A stretch of 47,028 nt of DNA from an uncultured Bacilli bacterium (GTDB lineage: Bacteria; Bacillota_I; Bacilli_A; RF39; UBA660): the NCBI GenBank assembly GCA_934140355.1, contig CAKPBH010000007.1:1-47028 (forward strand), in the 5' to 3' direction. Every line of letters starts with the position of its first letter. The stretch's first letter is position 1. The notes under the pieces are model-generated. The model made no database searches. It saw only the letters and a list, made by a program, of their open reading frames with translations, and was not told the origin of the DNA. A program made the position numbers and the translations under genes. Shown piece by piece: positions 24,919 to 34,355 of this stretch.

Positions 24919-25620
24919 TTAAAGACTTTTCTTTTTAATATCTGTATATTTTCTTGGATACTTTAAATCGGTTTTATCTATCTTTTTATATCTTATTAGT
25001 GTTCTAATACTTTCTTCATAGGGAAGAGTAAAGGTAAGTATTTTTTCTTCTTCAATTTTTAACTTTTTGTAATAAATATCTATATTCTCGATTTCTTTTT
25101 GAATATCAGATTTCATTGCAATATAATTTCCTCCCACTTTTACAAGAGGAATTGAATACTCTAATAGATGTTTTAAAGGGGCTACAGCACGAGATGTTAC
25201 AATATCATATTTTTCACGAACAGTTTTGCTATAAATTTCAGCTCTAGCATTAATAACTTCAATATTCTTTAACCCTAGTTCTTGAATTACAAGTTGTAGA
25301 AATTTACATTTTTTTTCAGTAGCATCCACTAATGTTACTTTTAAGTTAGGATAAACTATTTTTAAGACCATTCCTGGAAAACCAGCTCCCGTTCCAATAT
25401 CACATAAACTTTGATTTTCTAATTTGATTATCTTTGATAAGGTCAGACTATCATAAAAGTGTTTTAAATAAACGCCTTCTTTATTCTTGATTGCAGTTAG
25501 GTTATATTTTTTATTTTCTCTTCTTAATACTTCGTCATATTTTTCTAGTTGTTCTAGCATATGCTCAGTTAAGTTTATATTTATTTTTTTTAATTCATTT
25601 ATAAATTGTTCTTTATTCAT
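24919..25620 (-). CDS. rsmG: 16S rRNA (guanine-N7) methyltransferase RsmG (GidB)
   Basis: A 233-residue SAM-dependent methyltransferase for G527 (E. coli numbering) of 16S rRNA. The SAM-binding loop DIGTGAGFPGM lies near residue 74; TLVDATEKKCKFL and the later VTSRAVAPL motif are also typical. It overlaps the mnmG stop by 8 nt, the usual mnmG-rsmG order. Confidence 0.95.
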   Translation of the reverse strand: MNKEQFINELKKININLTEHMLEQLEKYDEVLRRENKKYNLTAIKNKEGVYLKHFYDSLTLSKIIKLENQSLCDIGTGAGFPGMVLKIVYPNLKVTLVDATEKKCKFLQLVIQELGLKNIEVINARAEIYSKTVREKYDIVTSRAVAPLKHLLEYSIPLVKVGGNYIAMKSDIQKEIENIDIYYKKLKIEEEKILTFTLPYEESIRTLIRYKKIDKTDLKYPRKYTDIKKKSL

Positions 25621-27487
25621 TATAATTCTTCCTTAAATAAATCATTAAAATTGAGATATCTGCCGGGTTTACTCCACTGATACGTGAAGCTTGTCCAATA
25701 GAAGTCGGGCGAATACGTTCTAATTTTTGTCTTGCTTCGCTAGCTAAGTTAGTGACTTTTTGATAATCAATATCTTTAGGAATTTGTTTAGATTCGTTCT
25801 TTAACATTTTTTCCGCTTCGCGTTCTACTTTTTTAATATAACCTTCATATTTCACTTGAATTTCAACCTCATTCATTACTTCTTTAGAATAGTCTAGTGT
25901 TAATAAATGATTTTCAATTAGAGAAGATAGTGTTATTTCATTTCTTTTTAATAAATCATAAATTGTAATCCCATCTTTAAGGGAAGGGGAGTTTAAGTTT
26001 TGCAGAACATTATTTACTTCTTCTGTTGGAGTCAATTTTTTTTGTTTTAATTCTTCTTTTAGTAATTCAATTTTTTTCTTTTTTTCTAAGAAACGATTAT
26101 ATTTTTCTTCTTTGATTAATCCTACCTTATGACCATAATCTCTTAATCGTAAATCTGCATTATCGTGTCTTAAAAGAAGACGATACTCAGCTCGAGAAGT
26201 TAGCATTCGGTAGGGCTCCATTGTTCCTTTTGTTACTAAATCATCTATTAAAACCCCAATGTAGGCTTCATTTCTTTTTAAAATTAAAGGCTCTTTTCCT
26301 TCTATCTTTAATGAGGCATTGATTCCAGCAATTAATCCTTGACAAGCCGCTTCCTCATAGCCACTTGTTCCATTAATTTGACCAGCAGTAAAGAGATTTT
26401 TTAATATTTTTGTCTCTAGACTTGCATAGATTTGTGTAGGGTAGATTGCATCATATTCAATTGCATAAGCATATCTTAAGATTTTAGCATGTTCCAATCC
26501 CTCTAGGGAATGAACCATTTCTTCTTGAATTTCAGTTGGCATACTGGTTGAAAATCCTTGTAAGTATATGTCATCATAAGAAAGACTTTCTGGTTCTAAG
26601 AAAAGTTGATGTCGCTCTTTATCCTTAAATCTAGTTATTTTATCTTCAATTGATGGGCAATATCTAGGACCCACACCTTTAATATCATTTAATCCACCAT
26701 ACATACTAGATTTTGATAAATTATCTAAAATGATTTTATGTGTATTTTGATTGGTATAAACCAAATAGCATGGTTTTTGTTTTTCTACATCATAAAGGGG
26801 TGAAATATCATGAGAAAATGTATATGGCGTTTTATCTCCATCTTCTCTTTTAGTTTTGCTAAAATCAATGGAACTTTTTTCTATTCTAGGTGGAGTACCA
26901 GTTTTAAGTCTTAAAATTTCAAAGCCATACTTTTTTAGATTGTCACTTAAGTGTAGGGAAGGGGACTCACCGTGAGGACCACTTCTAGTACGCGTTGAAC
27001 CTCTTAAGATATCTGATTTAAGATATGTTCCTGTCGTTAAAATTACTACTGATGCAAAAATTTTTTCCCCATTTGCTAGTATGACACCATTTACTGTATT
27101 TTCTTCAACAATTAAGTCTTCTACCATTCCTTCACGTAATTCTAAATTTTCTTGTTGGTTTAAAGTTTTCAACATTTCCTGTGGATAAGTAATTTTATCT
27201 GCCTGTGCTCTTAGAGAGTGAACTGATGGTCCTTTAGAAGAATTTAACATTTTCATTTGAATTAAAGTTTTATCTGCATTGATTCCCATTTCTCCACCTA
27301 AAGCATCAATTTCACGAACAATAATTCCTTTAGCGGATCCACCAATAGATGGGTTACAAGGCATAGTAGCAATATTTTTTATATTTCCTGTTATAAGAAG
27401 GGTAGAGTGCCCAATTCTAGCAGAAGCTAAGGCCGCTTCACATCCAGCATGTCCACCTCCAACAACTATTATTTCATATTCTTTCAT
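25613..27487 (-). CDS. mnmG: tRNA uridine 5-carboxymethylaminomethyl modification enzyme MnmG (GidA)
   Basis: A 624-residue FAD protein that works with MnmE to make cmnm5U at the wobble position of certain tRNAs. It has the dinucleotide-binding motif GGGHAG at residues 10-15 with Cys16, the family blocks PCNPSIGG, GTYLKSDILRGSTR and GQINGTSGYEEAACQG, and the C-terminal R-x-R-P-T-S-I-G-Q-A-S-R-I-S-G. Length is normal. It starts 13 nt after mnmE in the classic origin-side operon. Confidence 0.97.
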   Translation of the reverse strand: MKEYEIIVVGGGHAGCEAALASARIGHSTLLITGNIKNIATMPCNPSIGGSAKGIIVREIDALGGEMGINADKTLIQMKMLNSSKGPSVHSLRAQADKITYPQEMLKTLNQQENLELREGMVEDLIVEENTVNGVILANGEKIFASVVILTTGTYLKSDILRGSTRTRSGPHGESPSLHLSDNLKKYGFEILRLKTGTPPRIEKSSIDFSKTKREDGDKTPYTFSHDISPLYDVEKQKPCYLVYTNQNTHKIILDNLSKSSMYGGLNDIKGVGPRYCPSIEDKITRFKDKERHQLFLEPESLSYDDIYLQGFSTSMPTEIQEEMVHSLEGLEHAKILRYAYAIEYDAIYPTQIYASLETKILKNLFTAGQINGTSGYEEAACQGLIAGINASLKIEGKEPLILKRNEAYIGVLIDDLVTKGTMEPYRMLTSRAEYRLLLRHDNADLRLRDYGHKVGLIKEEKYNRFLEKKKKIELLKEELKQKKLTPTEEVNNVLQNLNSPSLKDGITIYDLLKRNEITLSSLIENHLLTLDYSKEVMNEVEIQVKYEGYIKKVEREAEKMLKNESKQIPKDIDYQKVTNLASEARQKLERIRPTSIGQASRISGVNPADISILMIYLRKNYNE

Positions 27488-27500
27488 GTTTTCCTCCCTT

Positions 27501-28853
27501 TTATTTTCCTAAACAAAATCTAGAAAATAATTCATCGATTAATTCTTCTTTATAAGTTTCCCCAATAATTTCTCCCAAAGTCTCCCAAGCATCTTTGATA
27601 CTAAATTCTACAATATCAATTGGTTCTTTTTTTCGAATAGAAAAAATGGCATTTTCAATGTAAGATAAAGACTTTTTTAATAATGCGATACTTCTCGCAT
27701 CACTTAGGTAAGTTAAATCTTTAGTTTCTAAATTTCCTAAGTTAAAAATTTCTATTATTCTTTGTTTTAATACATCTATTCCTTTATTTTCTTTAATACT
27801 TAATTCTATATATTTGTTATCTTTTAATTGGTTTCTATCTAATTTTTTATCTAAATCTGTTTTATTGATTAAGATAATTGATTTTTTGTTTTGTAAAGTA
27901 CTGATTAAGTTTAAATCTTCTTGAGTTAATTCTTCATTATTATTTAGCATTAGAATAATTAAATCACATTTATTAATCATTTCTTTACTTTTTTCCACTC
28001 CAATTTTTTCTACAACATTATCCGTTTCTCTGATTCCTGCTGTATCAATAATATTTAAAATGACTCCATTTAAGGTAATTTTTCCTTCCACAATATCTCT
28101 AGTTGTTCCTTCAATATCTGTTACAATGGCTTTTTCTTCTTCTAATAAAGCATTTAATAAACTACTTTTTCCTACATTAGGTCTTCCAATAATTCCAACA
28201 TTAATTCCTTCATTAATGATTTTACCATCATGAGAGTCTTTAATAATTTGTTCTAAATTGGATTGAAAAGAATAAAGCTTGGGAAGTATTTTATCTGTTG
28301 TTAATTCTTCGATATCCTCATATTCTGGATAATCTATGTTTACTTCAATATGAGAAAGTATTTCTACCAATTTATTTCTTAACTCTTTGATATTATTTGT
28401 TACTTTACCGGTTAATTGATTAATGGACAAAGTTCTAGATGACTCAGTTTTAGCTGAGATTAAATTCATAATTCCGTCTGCTTCTACTAAATCAATTCTT
28501 CCATTTAAAAAGGCTCGTTTTGTAAATTCACCTGGTTCAGCGAGTCTTGCCCCATTTAAAAGAAGCAATTCTAGTACCTTGTTTGTCGTTGCAATTCCAC
28601 CATGACTATTAATTTCCACAATATTTTCCGTCGTAAATGTTTTGGGAGCAAGCATGACAGATACTAATACCTCATCAATTACTTGTTTTTTATCAACAAT
28701 ATAACCATAATGAATGGTATGACTTTGCACTTTCGTTAAATCTGGTCCTTTAAAAATTCTATTTACAATATTTACACTATTTTCACCACTTACACGAATA
28801 ATTGAAATTGCTCCTACACCTAGTGCGGTTGAAATTGCTGCTATTGTATCCAT
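27501..28853 (-). CDS. mnmE: tRNA modification GTPase MnmE (TrmE)
   Basis: A 450-residue GTPase partner of MnmG. It has the formyl-THF-binding N-terminal domain (MDTIAAISTALGVGAISIIR), a helical domain interrupted by the G domain with GRPNVGKSS from residue 223, DTAGIRET and NKTD, and the C-terminal catalytic Cys in FCLGK, the family's usual ending. It forms the mnmE-mnmG-rsmG unit on the left side of the origin. Confidence 0.97.
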   Translation of the reverse strand: MDTIAAISTALGVGAISIIRVSGENSVNIVNRIFKGPDLTKVQSHTIHYGYIVDKKQVIDEVLVSVMLAPKTFTTENIVEINSHGGIATTNKVLELLLLNGARLAEPGEFTKRAFLNGRIDLVEADGIMNLISAKTESSRTLSINQLTGKVTNNIKELRNKLVEILSHIEVNIDYPEYEDIEELTTDKILPKLYSFQSNLEQIIKDSHDGKIINEGINVGIIGRPNVGKSSLLNALLEEEKAIVTDIEGTTRDIVEGKITLNGVILNIIDTAGIRETDNVVEKIGVEKSKEMINKCDLIILMLNNNEELTQEDLNLISTLQNKKSIILINKTDLDKKLDRNQLKDNKYIELSIKENKGIDVLKQRIIEIFNLGNLETKDLTYLSDARSIALLKKSLSYIENAIFSIRKKEPIDIVEFSIKDAWETLGEIIGETYKEELIDELFSRFCLGK

Positions 28854-28907
28854 CGAAAAATCACTTCCTTTGACTGTATTTATTTTAGCACAGAATAAAA
28901 AAAAATT

Positions 28908-28940
28908 AAATAGAATTCTAATCTTGATATAATTCTATTT
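28908..28940 (-). terminator. Terminator overlapping the 3' end of the mscS-like gene
   Basis: On the minus strand the 10-bp stem AAATAGAATT/AATTCTATTT is followed shortly by AATTTTTTTTT. The stem covers the last codons of the channel gene. Confidence 0.7.
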
Positions 28941-29778
28941 CGCCACTATGATAAGCATCAATTACTTTATTAGAAATGACTGAATTAATATACCTTGCTT
29001 TTTTAGGATGAATTAAATATCTTACAGTTAATTCAATATGATTATCTACTATTTGTGTATAAATAATAGGATCATATTTGTTATAGTAAATTCTATAATC
29101 ACTGGAACTATTATTGACTTGATTTTTCATTTTGGGAGGAATATTTTTTATTGCTTCATTAGAATTTACTATTTTATAAATTACCCCCTTTGTTTTGGAT
29201 AAGTTACATTTTAAAGGAACTTTAAAAGTCATTTCATTCCAAATATATTTAAATGCCTTATTATAATTACGAAGAGGATGATTAAAAATAAGGGAATTAG
29301 GGAGATGGGTAATTATTCCAGTACTTTGACCTGTAAAGGTTTGATTGTTTACTTCTAACACCTCAAAACTTAATGTATTTATATTAATTACGTCTCCTTT
29401 ATAATTATTGATTTCAATTCTGTCTTCTATTTCAAATGGTTTTTTGATTTTTATGTAGATTCCTGAAAAAAAGTTAAAAATCAAGTCTCTTAAAGCAATA
29501 GTAAATCCTGCTGAAATTAAACTGATTAATGTGATAAAACTCTCTAAGTATTTTCCCCAAAGTAATATAAAAATGAAAAATTTTATTATATTGATTAGTA
29601 ATTTATATTTTTGGATATAAAGGTATTCTTTTTTTGAATCATTTATTTTTTTTAAAATACTTACTCCTATTTTTTTGATGATAGTTAGGAATAAGAAGAA
29701 AATTAATGTTTTTGCAATCAAAATCCAGTAAGTTTCATCTATACTAGTTATGTTACTTAAATACGTAATTATTTTCAT
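28918..29778 (-). CDS. MscS-family small-conductance mechanosensitive channel
   Basis: A 286-residue membrane channel that releases solutes on hypo-osmotic shock. There are two hydrophobic helices at the N-terminus and a pore helix region SLISAGFTIALRDLIFNFFSGIYI corresponding to MscS TM3. It is followed by the beta domain signature FEIEDRIEINNYKGDV..I and ITHLPNSLIF. Length matches E. coli MscS (286). It has its own strong promoter and interrupts the usual jag-mnmE adjacency. Confidence 0.9.
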   Translation of the reverse strand: MKIITYLSNITSIDETYWILIAKTLIFFLFLTIIKKIGVSILKKINDSKKEYLYIQKYKLLINIIKFFIFILLWGKYLESFITLISLISAGFTIALRDLIFNFFSGIYIKIKKPFEIEDRIEINNYKGDVININTLSFEVLEVNNQTFTGQSTGIITHLPNSLIFNHPLRNYNKAFKYIWNEMTFKVPLKCNLSKTKGVIYKIVNSNEAIKNIPPKMKNQVNNSSSDYRIYYNKYDPIIYTQIVDNHIELTVRYLIHPKKARYINSVISNKVIDAYHSGEIELYQD

Positions 29779-29813
29779 CTATTTTCCTTCTTTCTTTATA
29801 ATATAGGTTATTC

Positions 29814-29841
29814 ATTATAGCATAATGTATGATTTTATCAA
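29814..29841 (-). promoter_or_regulatory. Promoter of the mscS-like gene
   Basis: On the minus strand: TTGATA (29841-29836), a 16-bp spacer with an extended TGC, TATAAT (29819-29814). Confidence 0.8.
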
Positions 29842-29871
29842 GAAAAATTGGAAAAATATATTTCAGTTGAC

Positions 29872-29902
29872 AAAAAAAAGAAGAAGTTGTCTAATTTTCT
29901 TC
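29872..29902 (-). terminator. Terminator after jag
   Basis: On the minus strand GAAGAA/TTCTTC with an 11-nt loop runs into TTTTTTTT. It starts inside the last codons of jag and ends the rpmH-rnpA-yidC-jag unit. Confidence 0.65.
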
Positions 29903-30502
29903 TTTCAGTTTTATTACTACATACCGGTTTGGTTCTTCACCAATACTTTCTGTATAAACATATTTATTATTAGAAAGAGTATTATGTACAATTCTTCTTT
30001 CATAAGAATTCATTGTTTCTAATTTTGCTTCTACTTTTGTTCTAGCTACTTCTCTAGCGATTTTTCTTGCCGTTCTTTCAATATTTGTAATTCTATGCGT
30101 TTTATAATTTTCAACATCTACCATAACTCGATATTTATCGCCGAACTCTTTTAAAGCAATTTGGCGAATAATATTTTGAAGAGAATCTAATGTTTTTCCT
30201 TCTTTTCCTATTAGTATTGAGTTATTGTTAGAAAAAATATTAATTTCAAGATTTTTCTCTCTTTTTCTAATTTCTAAATTGGCTTCAATATTCATTAAAT
30301 TTAAGATTTGACTTATGGTTTCTTTTAAAAAAGATATGATATCATTTATTGTTATCACTTCTAATTTAATATTTTTTTTCAAAATTCCTTGCTTTTCTTC
30401 TAAAATATTGATAATGATGTTATCTTCATCTATTTTTAACTCTGCTAAGGCCTTATTTTTAGCGTCTTCGTAACTTTTTGCTTCATAAAAATATTTTTTC
30501 AT
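29891..30502 (-). CDS. jag: RNA-binding protein Jag/KhpB (SpoIIIJ-associated)
   Basis: A 203-residue protein with three domains: Jag_N (about 1-50, YFYEAKSYEDAKNKAL), KH (about 85-130, ILIGKEGKTLDSLQNI) and R3H (about 140-203, RRIVHNTLSNNKYVYTESIGEEPNRYVVI). The family binds RNA and affects cell division and envelope growth in Gram-positive bacteria. Its ATG overlaps the TAA of yidC (TAATG), so the two are translationally coupled. Confidence 0.95.
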   Translation of the reverse strand: MKKYFYEAKSYEDAKNKALAELKIDEDNIIINILEEKQGILKKNIKLEVITINDIISFLKETISQILNLMNIEANLEIRKREKNLEINIFSNNNSILIGKEGKTLDSLQNIIRQIALKEFGDKYRVMVDVENYKTHRITNIERTARKIAREVARTKVEAKLETMNSYERRIVHNTLSNNKYVYTESIGEEPNRYVVIKLKEEN

Positions 30503-31428
30503 TATTTTTTCTTCTTTCTTTCAACGTACACATTTTGTAAAATTGTAAATAAACTTGATGCTATCCAGTAAATTCCAAGTGCTGCTGGCAATGTAAGGGA
30601 CGCTATAGAAATCATTGCTAGCATGAAATAAATTGTATATTTCATTTGTTCGGCCGCCGGACCGGATTGGTCTTTCATGGTCTTCCTAAAGGAGATAAAT
30701 GTTGTACCGATGATTAAAACAATTAGTAATATATACCAATAATTATGATTATTTAATATTCCCACCCAAGGGGTAGTACCCATTTGAAATACTAAAAAGT
30801 TATTTTCAAATAAAGCTGGTGTTCTATTAATTGCTTCTAAAAAAGCAAATAATAGAGGCAATTGAATAAAACTTAATAAACATCCAGAAAGAGGATTTAT
30901 TTTATATTTTTGATAAATTAACATCATCTCCTGGGCTTTTTTTGCTTGGTCTTCTTGGCTGTCTTTTCCTTGATATTTTTTCTCCAACTTAGCTAATTCT
31001 GGTTGCGCTTGCTTAATTAACTCTGACTGAACTGCTGTTTTCTTCGTAATTGGCATTAGGACTAATCTAATTAATAAGCAAGTAATAATAATTGATAAGC
31101 CATAACTATTAAGAATTCCCCCAATTTGTAGAATTAACCAAGCCAATGGTTTCACAAAAATACTTGTCCATAACCCTTCATAATTGTTTAAAGGAGTAAA
31201 TTTATCACAACTTGGTAATTTTTTGATATTTACTTTATTATCCTCATAAATTTTAATTACATTTTTATTTGTTGGTTTACAAATGATATTTTCTGTAATT
31301 GATTGACCAGTTTCTTCATTCGTAATTACTTTATTATCCTTTCCTTTTAATTGTTTAGTACATCCAGATAGTAGGAATATACACATTAAACAAATGACTA
31401 TTTTTTTTAACTTATTTTTTTCTTTCAT
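30502..31428 (-). CDS. yidC: Membrane protein insertase YidC/OxaA (SpoIIIJ type), lipoprotein form
   Basis: A 308-residue membrane insertase. It has a lipoprotein signal peptide with lipobox LSGC, then a periplasm-side segment, then the five-helix YidC core. Recognisable blocks are the first core helix GLSIIITCLLIRLVLMPITKK with its conserved Arg, NPLSGCLLSFIQLPLLFAF, and the last helices LPAALGIYWIASSLFTILQ. The tail is short and basic (ERKKKK). It overlaps rnpA by 17 nt and jag by 1 nt. Confidence 0.96.
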   Translation of the reverse strand: MKEKNKLKKIVICLMCIFLLSGCTKQLKGKDNKVITNEETGQSITENIICKPTNKNVIKIYEDNKVNIKKLPSCDKFTPLNNYEGLWTSIFVKPLAWLILQIGGILNSYGLSIIITCLLIRLVLMPITKKTAVQSELIKQAQPELAKLEKKYQGKDSQEDQAKKAQEMMLIYQKYKINPLSGCLLSFIQLPLLFAFLEAINRTPALFENNFLVFQMGTTPWVGILNNHNYWYILLIVLIIGTTFISFRKTMKDQSGPAAEQMKYTIYFMLAMISIASLTLPAALGIYWIASSLFTILQNVYVERKKKK

Positions 31429-31756
31429 TTTTTTCTCCTATCTTTTTTAGAAGATTAATTAAATTAAATTCCATTTCTTGATAATTTAATTCTATTAACT
31501 TCTTTCTAATTATTATAACATAATCAAAATTTTTCTGCACCATTTTTTCATTGGTATCAATGATATTCTTAACTCTTCTTTTTATTTTATTTCGAACATT
31601 AGCTTTGCCAGTTTTTTTGGGGACAGAAATTCCAAATTTTGTAGTTTCATTATTTTTTCTATAGTAAATAACATAATAAGTATTTTTCACATATGGACAT
31701 TTATTAATGATTTCAGTAAATGTTTGTTCTTTTTGAAGAATATCTCTTTTTTTCAT
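31412..31756 (-). CDS. rnpA: Ribonuclease P protein component
   Basis: A 114-residue basic protein that binds RNase P RNA for tRNA 5' processing. The RNR motif is R55-N-K-I-K-R-R61, the highly conserved RNA-binding helix; the N-terminus KKRDILQKEQTFTEI and FGISVPKKTG are typical. It lies between rpmH and yidC as in almost all bacteria. Confidence 0.95.
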   Translation of the reverse strand: MKKRDILQKEQTFTEIINKCPYVKNTYYVIYYRKNNETTKFGISVPKKTGKANVRNKIKRRVKNIIDTNEKMVQKNFDYVIIIRKKLIELNYQEMEFNLINLLKKIGEKNERKK

Positions 31757-31807
31757 TTGGTTTCATCTTCCTCCTTTACATATATGAAAGAAAAATTTAG
31801 CATTTGC

Positions 31808-31835
31808 AAAAAAAAAGCCACAAATAATTCGTGAC
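31808..31835 (-). terminator. Hairpin with T run between rpmH and rnpA
   Basis: On the minus strand GTCAC/GTGGC (5 bp, one G-U) is followed by TTTTTTTTT. It may attenuate rnpA transcription relative to rpmH. Confidence 0.6.
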
Positions 31836-31837
31836 TA

Positions 31838-31972
31838 TTATGCACATAGTTTTTTTCTTCCCTTTGCTCTTCTACTTTTTAAAATATTTCCGTCTTTACG
31901 AGCTCTAAATCCAAATTTCTTGGATTTTTTATTATTATTAGGTTGAAAAGTTGGCCCTTGAGTTTTTGCCAT
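31838..31972 (-). CDS. rpmH: Ribosomal protein L34
   Basis: A 44-residue, very basic protein. It starts MAKTQGPTFQPNNNKKSKKF and continues GFRARKDGNILKSRRAKGRKKL, the L34 core motif, then ends CA. The N-terminus is a few residues longer than usual (typically MKRTYQPN). AGGAGG is 7 nt before the ATG. The gene is first in the left-arm operon next to the origin. Confidence 0.95.
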   Translation of the reverse strand: MAKTQGPTFQPNNNKKSKKFGFRARKDGNILKSRRAKGRKKLCA

Positions 31973-32002
31973 AAATACACCTCCTAATCAAAATGCTCTT
32001 TT

Positions 32003-32031
32003 ATTATATATGTTAAAAATCATTCTGTCAA
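32003..32031 (-). promoter_or_regulatory. Consensus promoter of rpmH
   Basis: On the minus strand: TTGACA (32031-32026), exactly 17 bp, TATAAT (32008-32003). A perfect consensus sigma-A promoter about 30 bp upstream of rpmH. Confidence 0.92.
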
Positions 32032-32140
32032 CATATATGTTTACAAAAAAAATGGTTTTTTGCCTGCTTTTGTCATTTTTTTCATCAAATAGAGGTTTTT
32101 ATGATAAAATAAAGATAGGTAAATAGTAGGAGGAAAGATT

Positions 32141-33895
32141 ATGTTTAAGGAAATTACTGCAATTAGTAAAAATTATGCTTGGGTTAAAATTGAGGGGTCA
32201 ACAAATGAAGATTTACTAAACATGAATTTAGTTTTTGAAGACAGTGGGAAAAGAATTCTAGGAGAAGTGGATGAAGTTGATGATGGAAAAGTTAAAGTTA
32301 GTTTTTTAGGAGAATTTATTGAAAATAAATTTCAAAGTGGTATTATTCGAAAACCTAGTTTATCCGCTAATATACGCCTTATTAATAAGGAAGAACTTGG
32401 GGAATTAGTGGGGGATAATGATAATAAAAGTATGATACTTGGTCTTTCTCCTCTTTATAATGATTACCCTGTTAAGATTGATATTGATGATATGTGGAGC
32501 AACCATAACGCATTTTTTGGAAATACTGGTAGTGGTAAAACTTATGGGGTTTCAAGGTTTGTTCAAAATTTGTTTAATATGCCCGATAAGATTCCATTTA
32601 ATAGTAACATTTTTATTTTCAATAATACTGATGAGTATGATAATGCTTTTCGAAATATTGGAAGTTATAATATAAACTACAACTACAAAATGTATTCTAT
32701 AAATGGAGAAGGGGGAAATAGCATCAAATTACCGTTGTGGCTATTAACAGTAGATGATTATGCTAATATTTTAGATGTTACTGCTTATTCACAGTTAGCT
32801 ATTATCGAAAAAATGTTAAGTTTAGTATCTGTATTTGCTAGAAATGATGAAGAAGCCCACAGATATAAAAATCATTTAATTGCTAGTGCCATTGTATCAG
32901 TTCTTTATACAAACCAAACAGCAGGAAGAATTCGTGATCAAATATTCTCTATTTTAGAAAATTGTTATACTGATGAATTAAATTTAAATGTTGATGTCCC
33001 TGGTATCGGATACACTAGACAATTTCGAAAATGCTTTGAAATTGATAGTAAGGGAGAATTTGCAGAGAGAATACTTATTGCAGAATATATTCAACAATTT
33101 GTAGATAACTCCACAACATGGAATGAAGATTTTGTTCCCACTTATTTTACATTGGACGACTTGGAAGTTGCTCTAAATTTTGCTCTAATTTCAGAAGGAT
33201 TATTATTAAACGAAAAAACTTCTTCTGAGGCAATGGCTTTGAAAGTAAAATTACATACTATTAACAATAGTAGTTACAAAAAATTATTTGATTATGGAAA
33301 GTTTTGCACAGTATCAGACTTTATCACTGATATTGTGATGGCGGGTCAAAATAAAAGAGCACAAATTATCAATTTCGTTTTAGAAGACATTGACGATAGG
33401 TTTGCAAAAGCACTTGTTAAAGTTTACTGTCGTATTATTTTTAAATTTAGTAAGGGACTTAAAGATAGAGGAGCCATGCCTATACATCTAATGTTAGAGG
33501 AAGCTCACCGATATGTACAAAAAGATTATGACTTAGAAATTTTAGGTTATAATATTTTCGAAAGAATTGCTAAAGAGGGAAGAAAATTTGGTGTTATTTT
33601 AGATTTAATTACACAAAGACCTACAGAATTAAGTGAAACTGTTATTTCTCAGTGTACAAATTTCTTAATTTTTAAAATTACCCACCCAAGTGACTTAGAA
33701 TATATTAGAAAAATGGTACCTAATATTAGTGCAGATGTTATCGAAAAACAAAAATCATTACAAGCGGGTACCTGTGTAGCTTTTGGAAAAATGATGAAAA
33801 TTCCAATGATTGTAAAAATGCAAATTCCTAATCCTGAACCACATAGTTCTAATGCTTCAATCTACGATAAATGGATGATAGAGCTTAAAAACTAG
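32141..33895 (+). CDS. HerA/DUF87-type hexameric ATPase
   Basis: A 584-residue protein. The N-terminal beta-barrel (HAS-barrel-like, about 1-95) is followed by a RecA-type ATPase of the HerA-FtsK family. Walker A is GNTGSGKT at 127-134; Walker B is HLMLEEAHRY with Glu453 and Glu454. Downstream are the KEGRKFGVILDLITQRP and SQCTNFLIFKI blocks that are diagnostic of HerA-like translocases. Archaeal HerA works with the nuclease NurA in end resection; bacterial homologues occur alone or in SIR2-HerA defence. Neither NurA nor SIR2 is beside it here. It is the first gene to the right of the origin switch, with an AGGAGG ribosome binding site. Confidence 0.85.
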   Translation: MFKEITAISKNYAWVKIEGSTNEDLLNMNLVFEDSGKRILGEVDEVDDGKVKVSFLGEFIENKFQSGIIRKPSLSANIRLINKEELGELVGDNDNKSMILGLSPLYNDYPVKIDIDDMWSNHNAFFGNTGSGKTYGVSRFVQNLFNMPDKIPFNSNIFIFNNTDEYDNAFRNIGSYNINYNYKMYSINGEGGNSIKLPLWLLTVDDYANILDVTAYSQLAIIEKMLSLVSVFARNDEEAHRYKNHLIASAIVSVLYTNQTAGRIRDQIFSILENCYTDELNLNVDVPGIGYTRQFRKCFEIDSKGEFAERILIAEYIQQFVDNSTTWNEDFVPTYFTLDDLEVALNFALISEGLLLNEKTSSEAMALKVKLHTINNSSYKKLFDYGKFCTVSDFITDIVMAGQNKRAQIINFVLEDIDDRFAKALVKVYCRIIFKFSKGLKDRGAMPIHLMLEEAHRYVQKDYDLEILGYNIFERIAKEGRKFGVILDLITQRPTELSETVISQCTNFLIFKITHPSDLEYIRKMVPNISADVIEKQKSLQAGTCVAFGKMMKIPMIVKMQIPNPEPHSSNASIYDKWMIELKN

Positions 33896-34355
33896 ATTAA
33901 TGATTTAATAGTTTAATGACTACATTATTAAAAACAAACTAAAATTCAATACATCTTATTAATTTATTTTTTAATTTTTTGAAGCAAAAATTAATTTGAA
34001 TAATAAACTTAGTATTTTTCAAAATTATATTATAAAATTCTCTAGGAACTAAAAAAATATTCTAAATTTTAATAAGTTATCCGGCATAACTGTGGATAAC
34101 TTATTTTTAAATCCTTATTCCAAAAGGAATAAATAATATCTTCCACAAAAATCCACTTTAAAATAACTTTTCCACAATTATCTGTTTATAATTGCTTGTG
34201 GAAAACTGTGGAAAATATCCATTTTTCCTTATCAAAACTGTATATTTTAGCAGTGGAAAAGTTATTATTTCGTATTTTTCGTTACTTAGTAATAAACTTT
34301 TATAAAAAAAAAAAGTTTTATGTTAATATTGTTAATGAAGTGTGGAGGGATTAGT
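33896..34355 (+). promoter_or_regulatory. oriC: oriC left part: DnaA-box cluster upstream of dnaA
   Basis: A 460-bp gene-free region. One perfect DnaA box (TTATCCACA on the minus strand) lies at 34091-34099. Variants are TTATCCGGC 34077-34085, TTTTCCACA 34168-34176, and on the minus strand TTTTCCACA at 34197-34205 and 34207-34215 and TTTTCCACT at 34252-34260. Gene direction switches just left of this region. Together with the cluster after dnaA this forms a bipartite origin; it probably also autoregulates dnaA. Confidence 0.9.
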
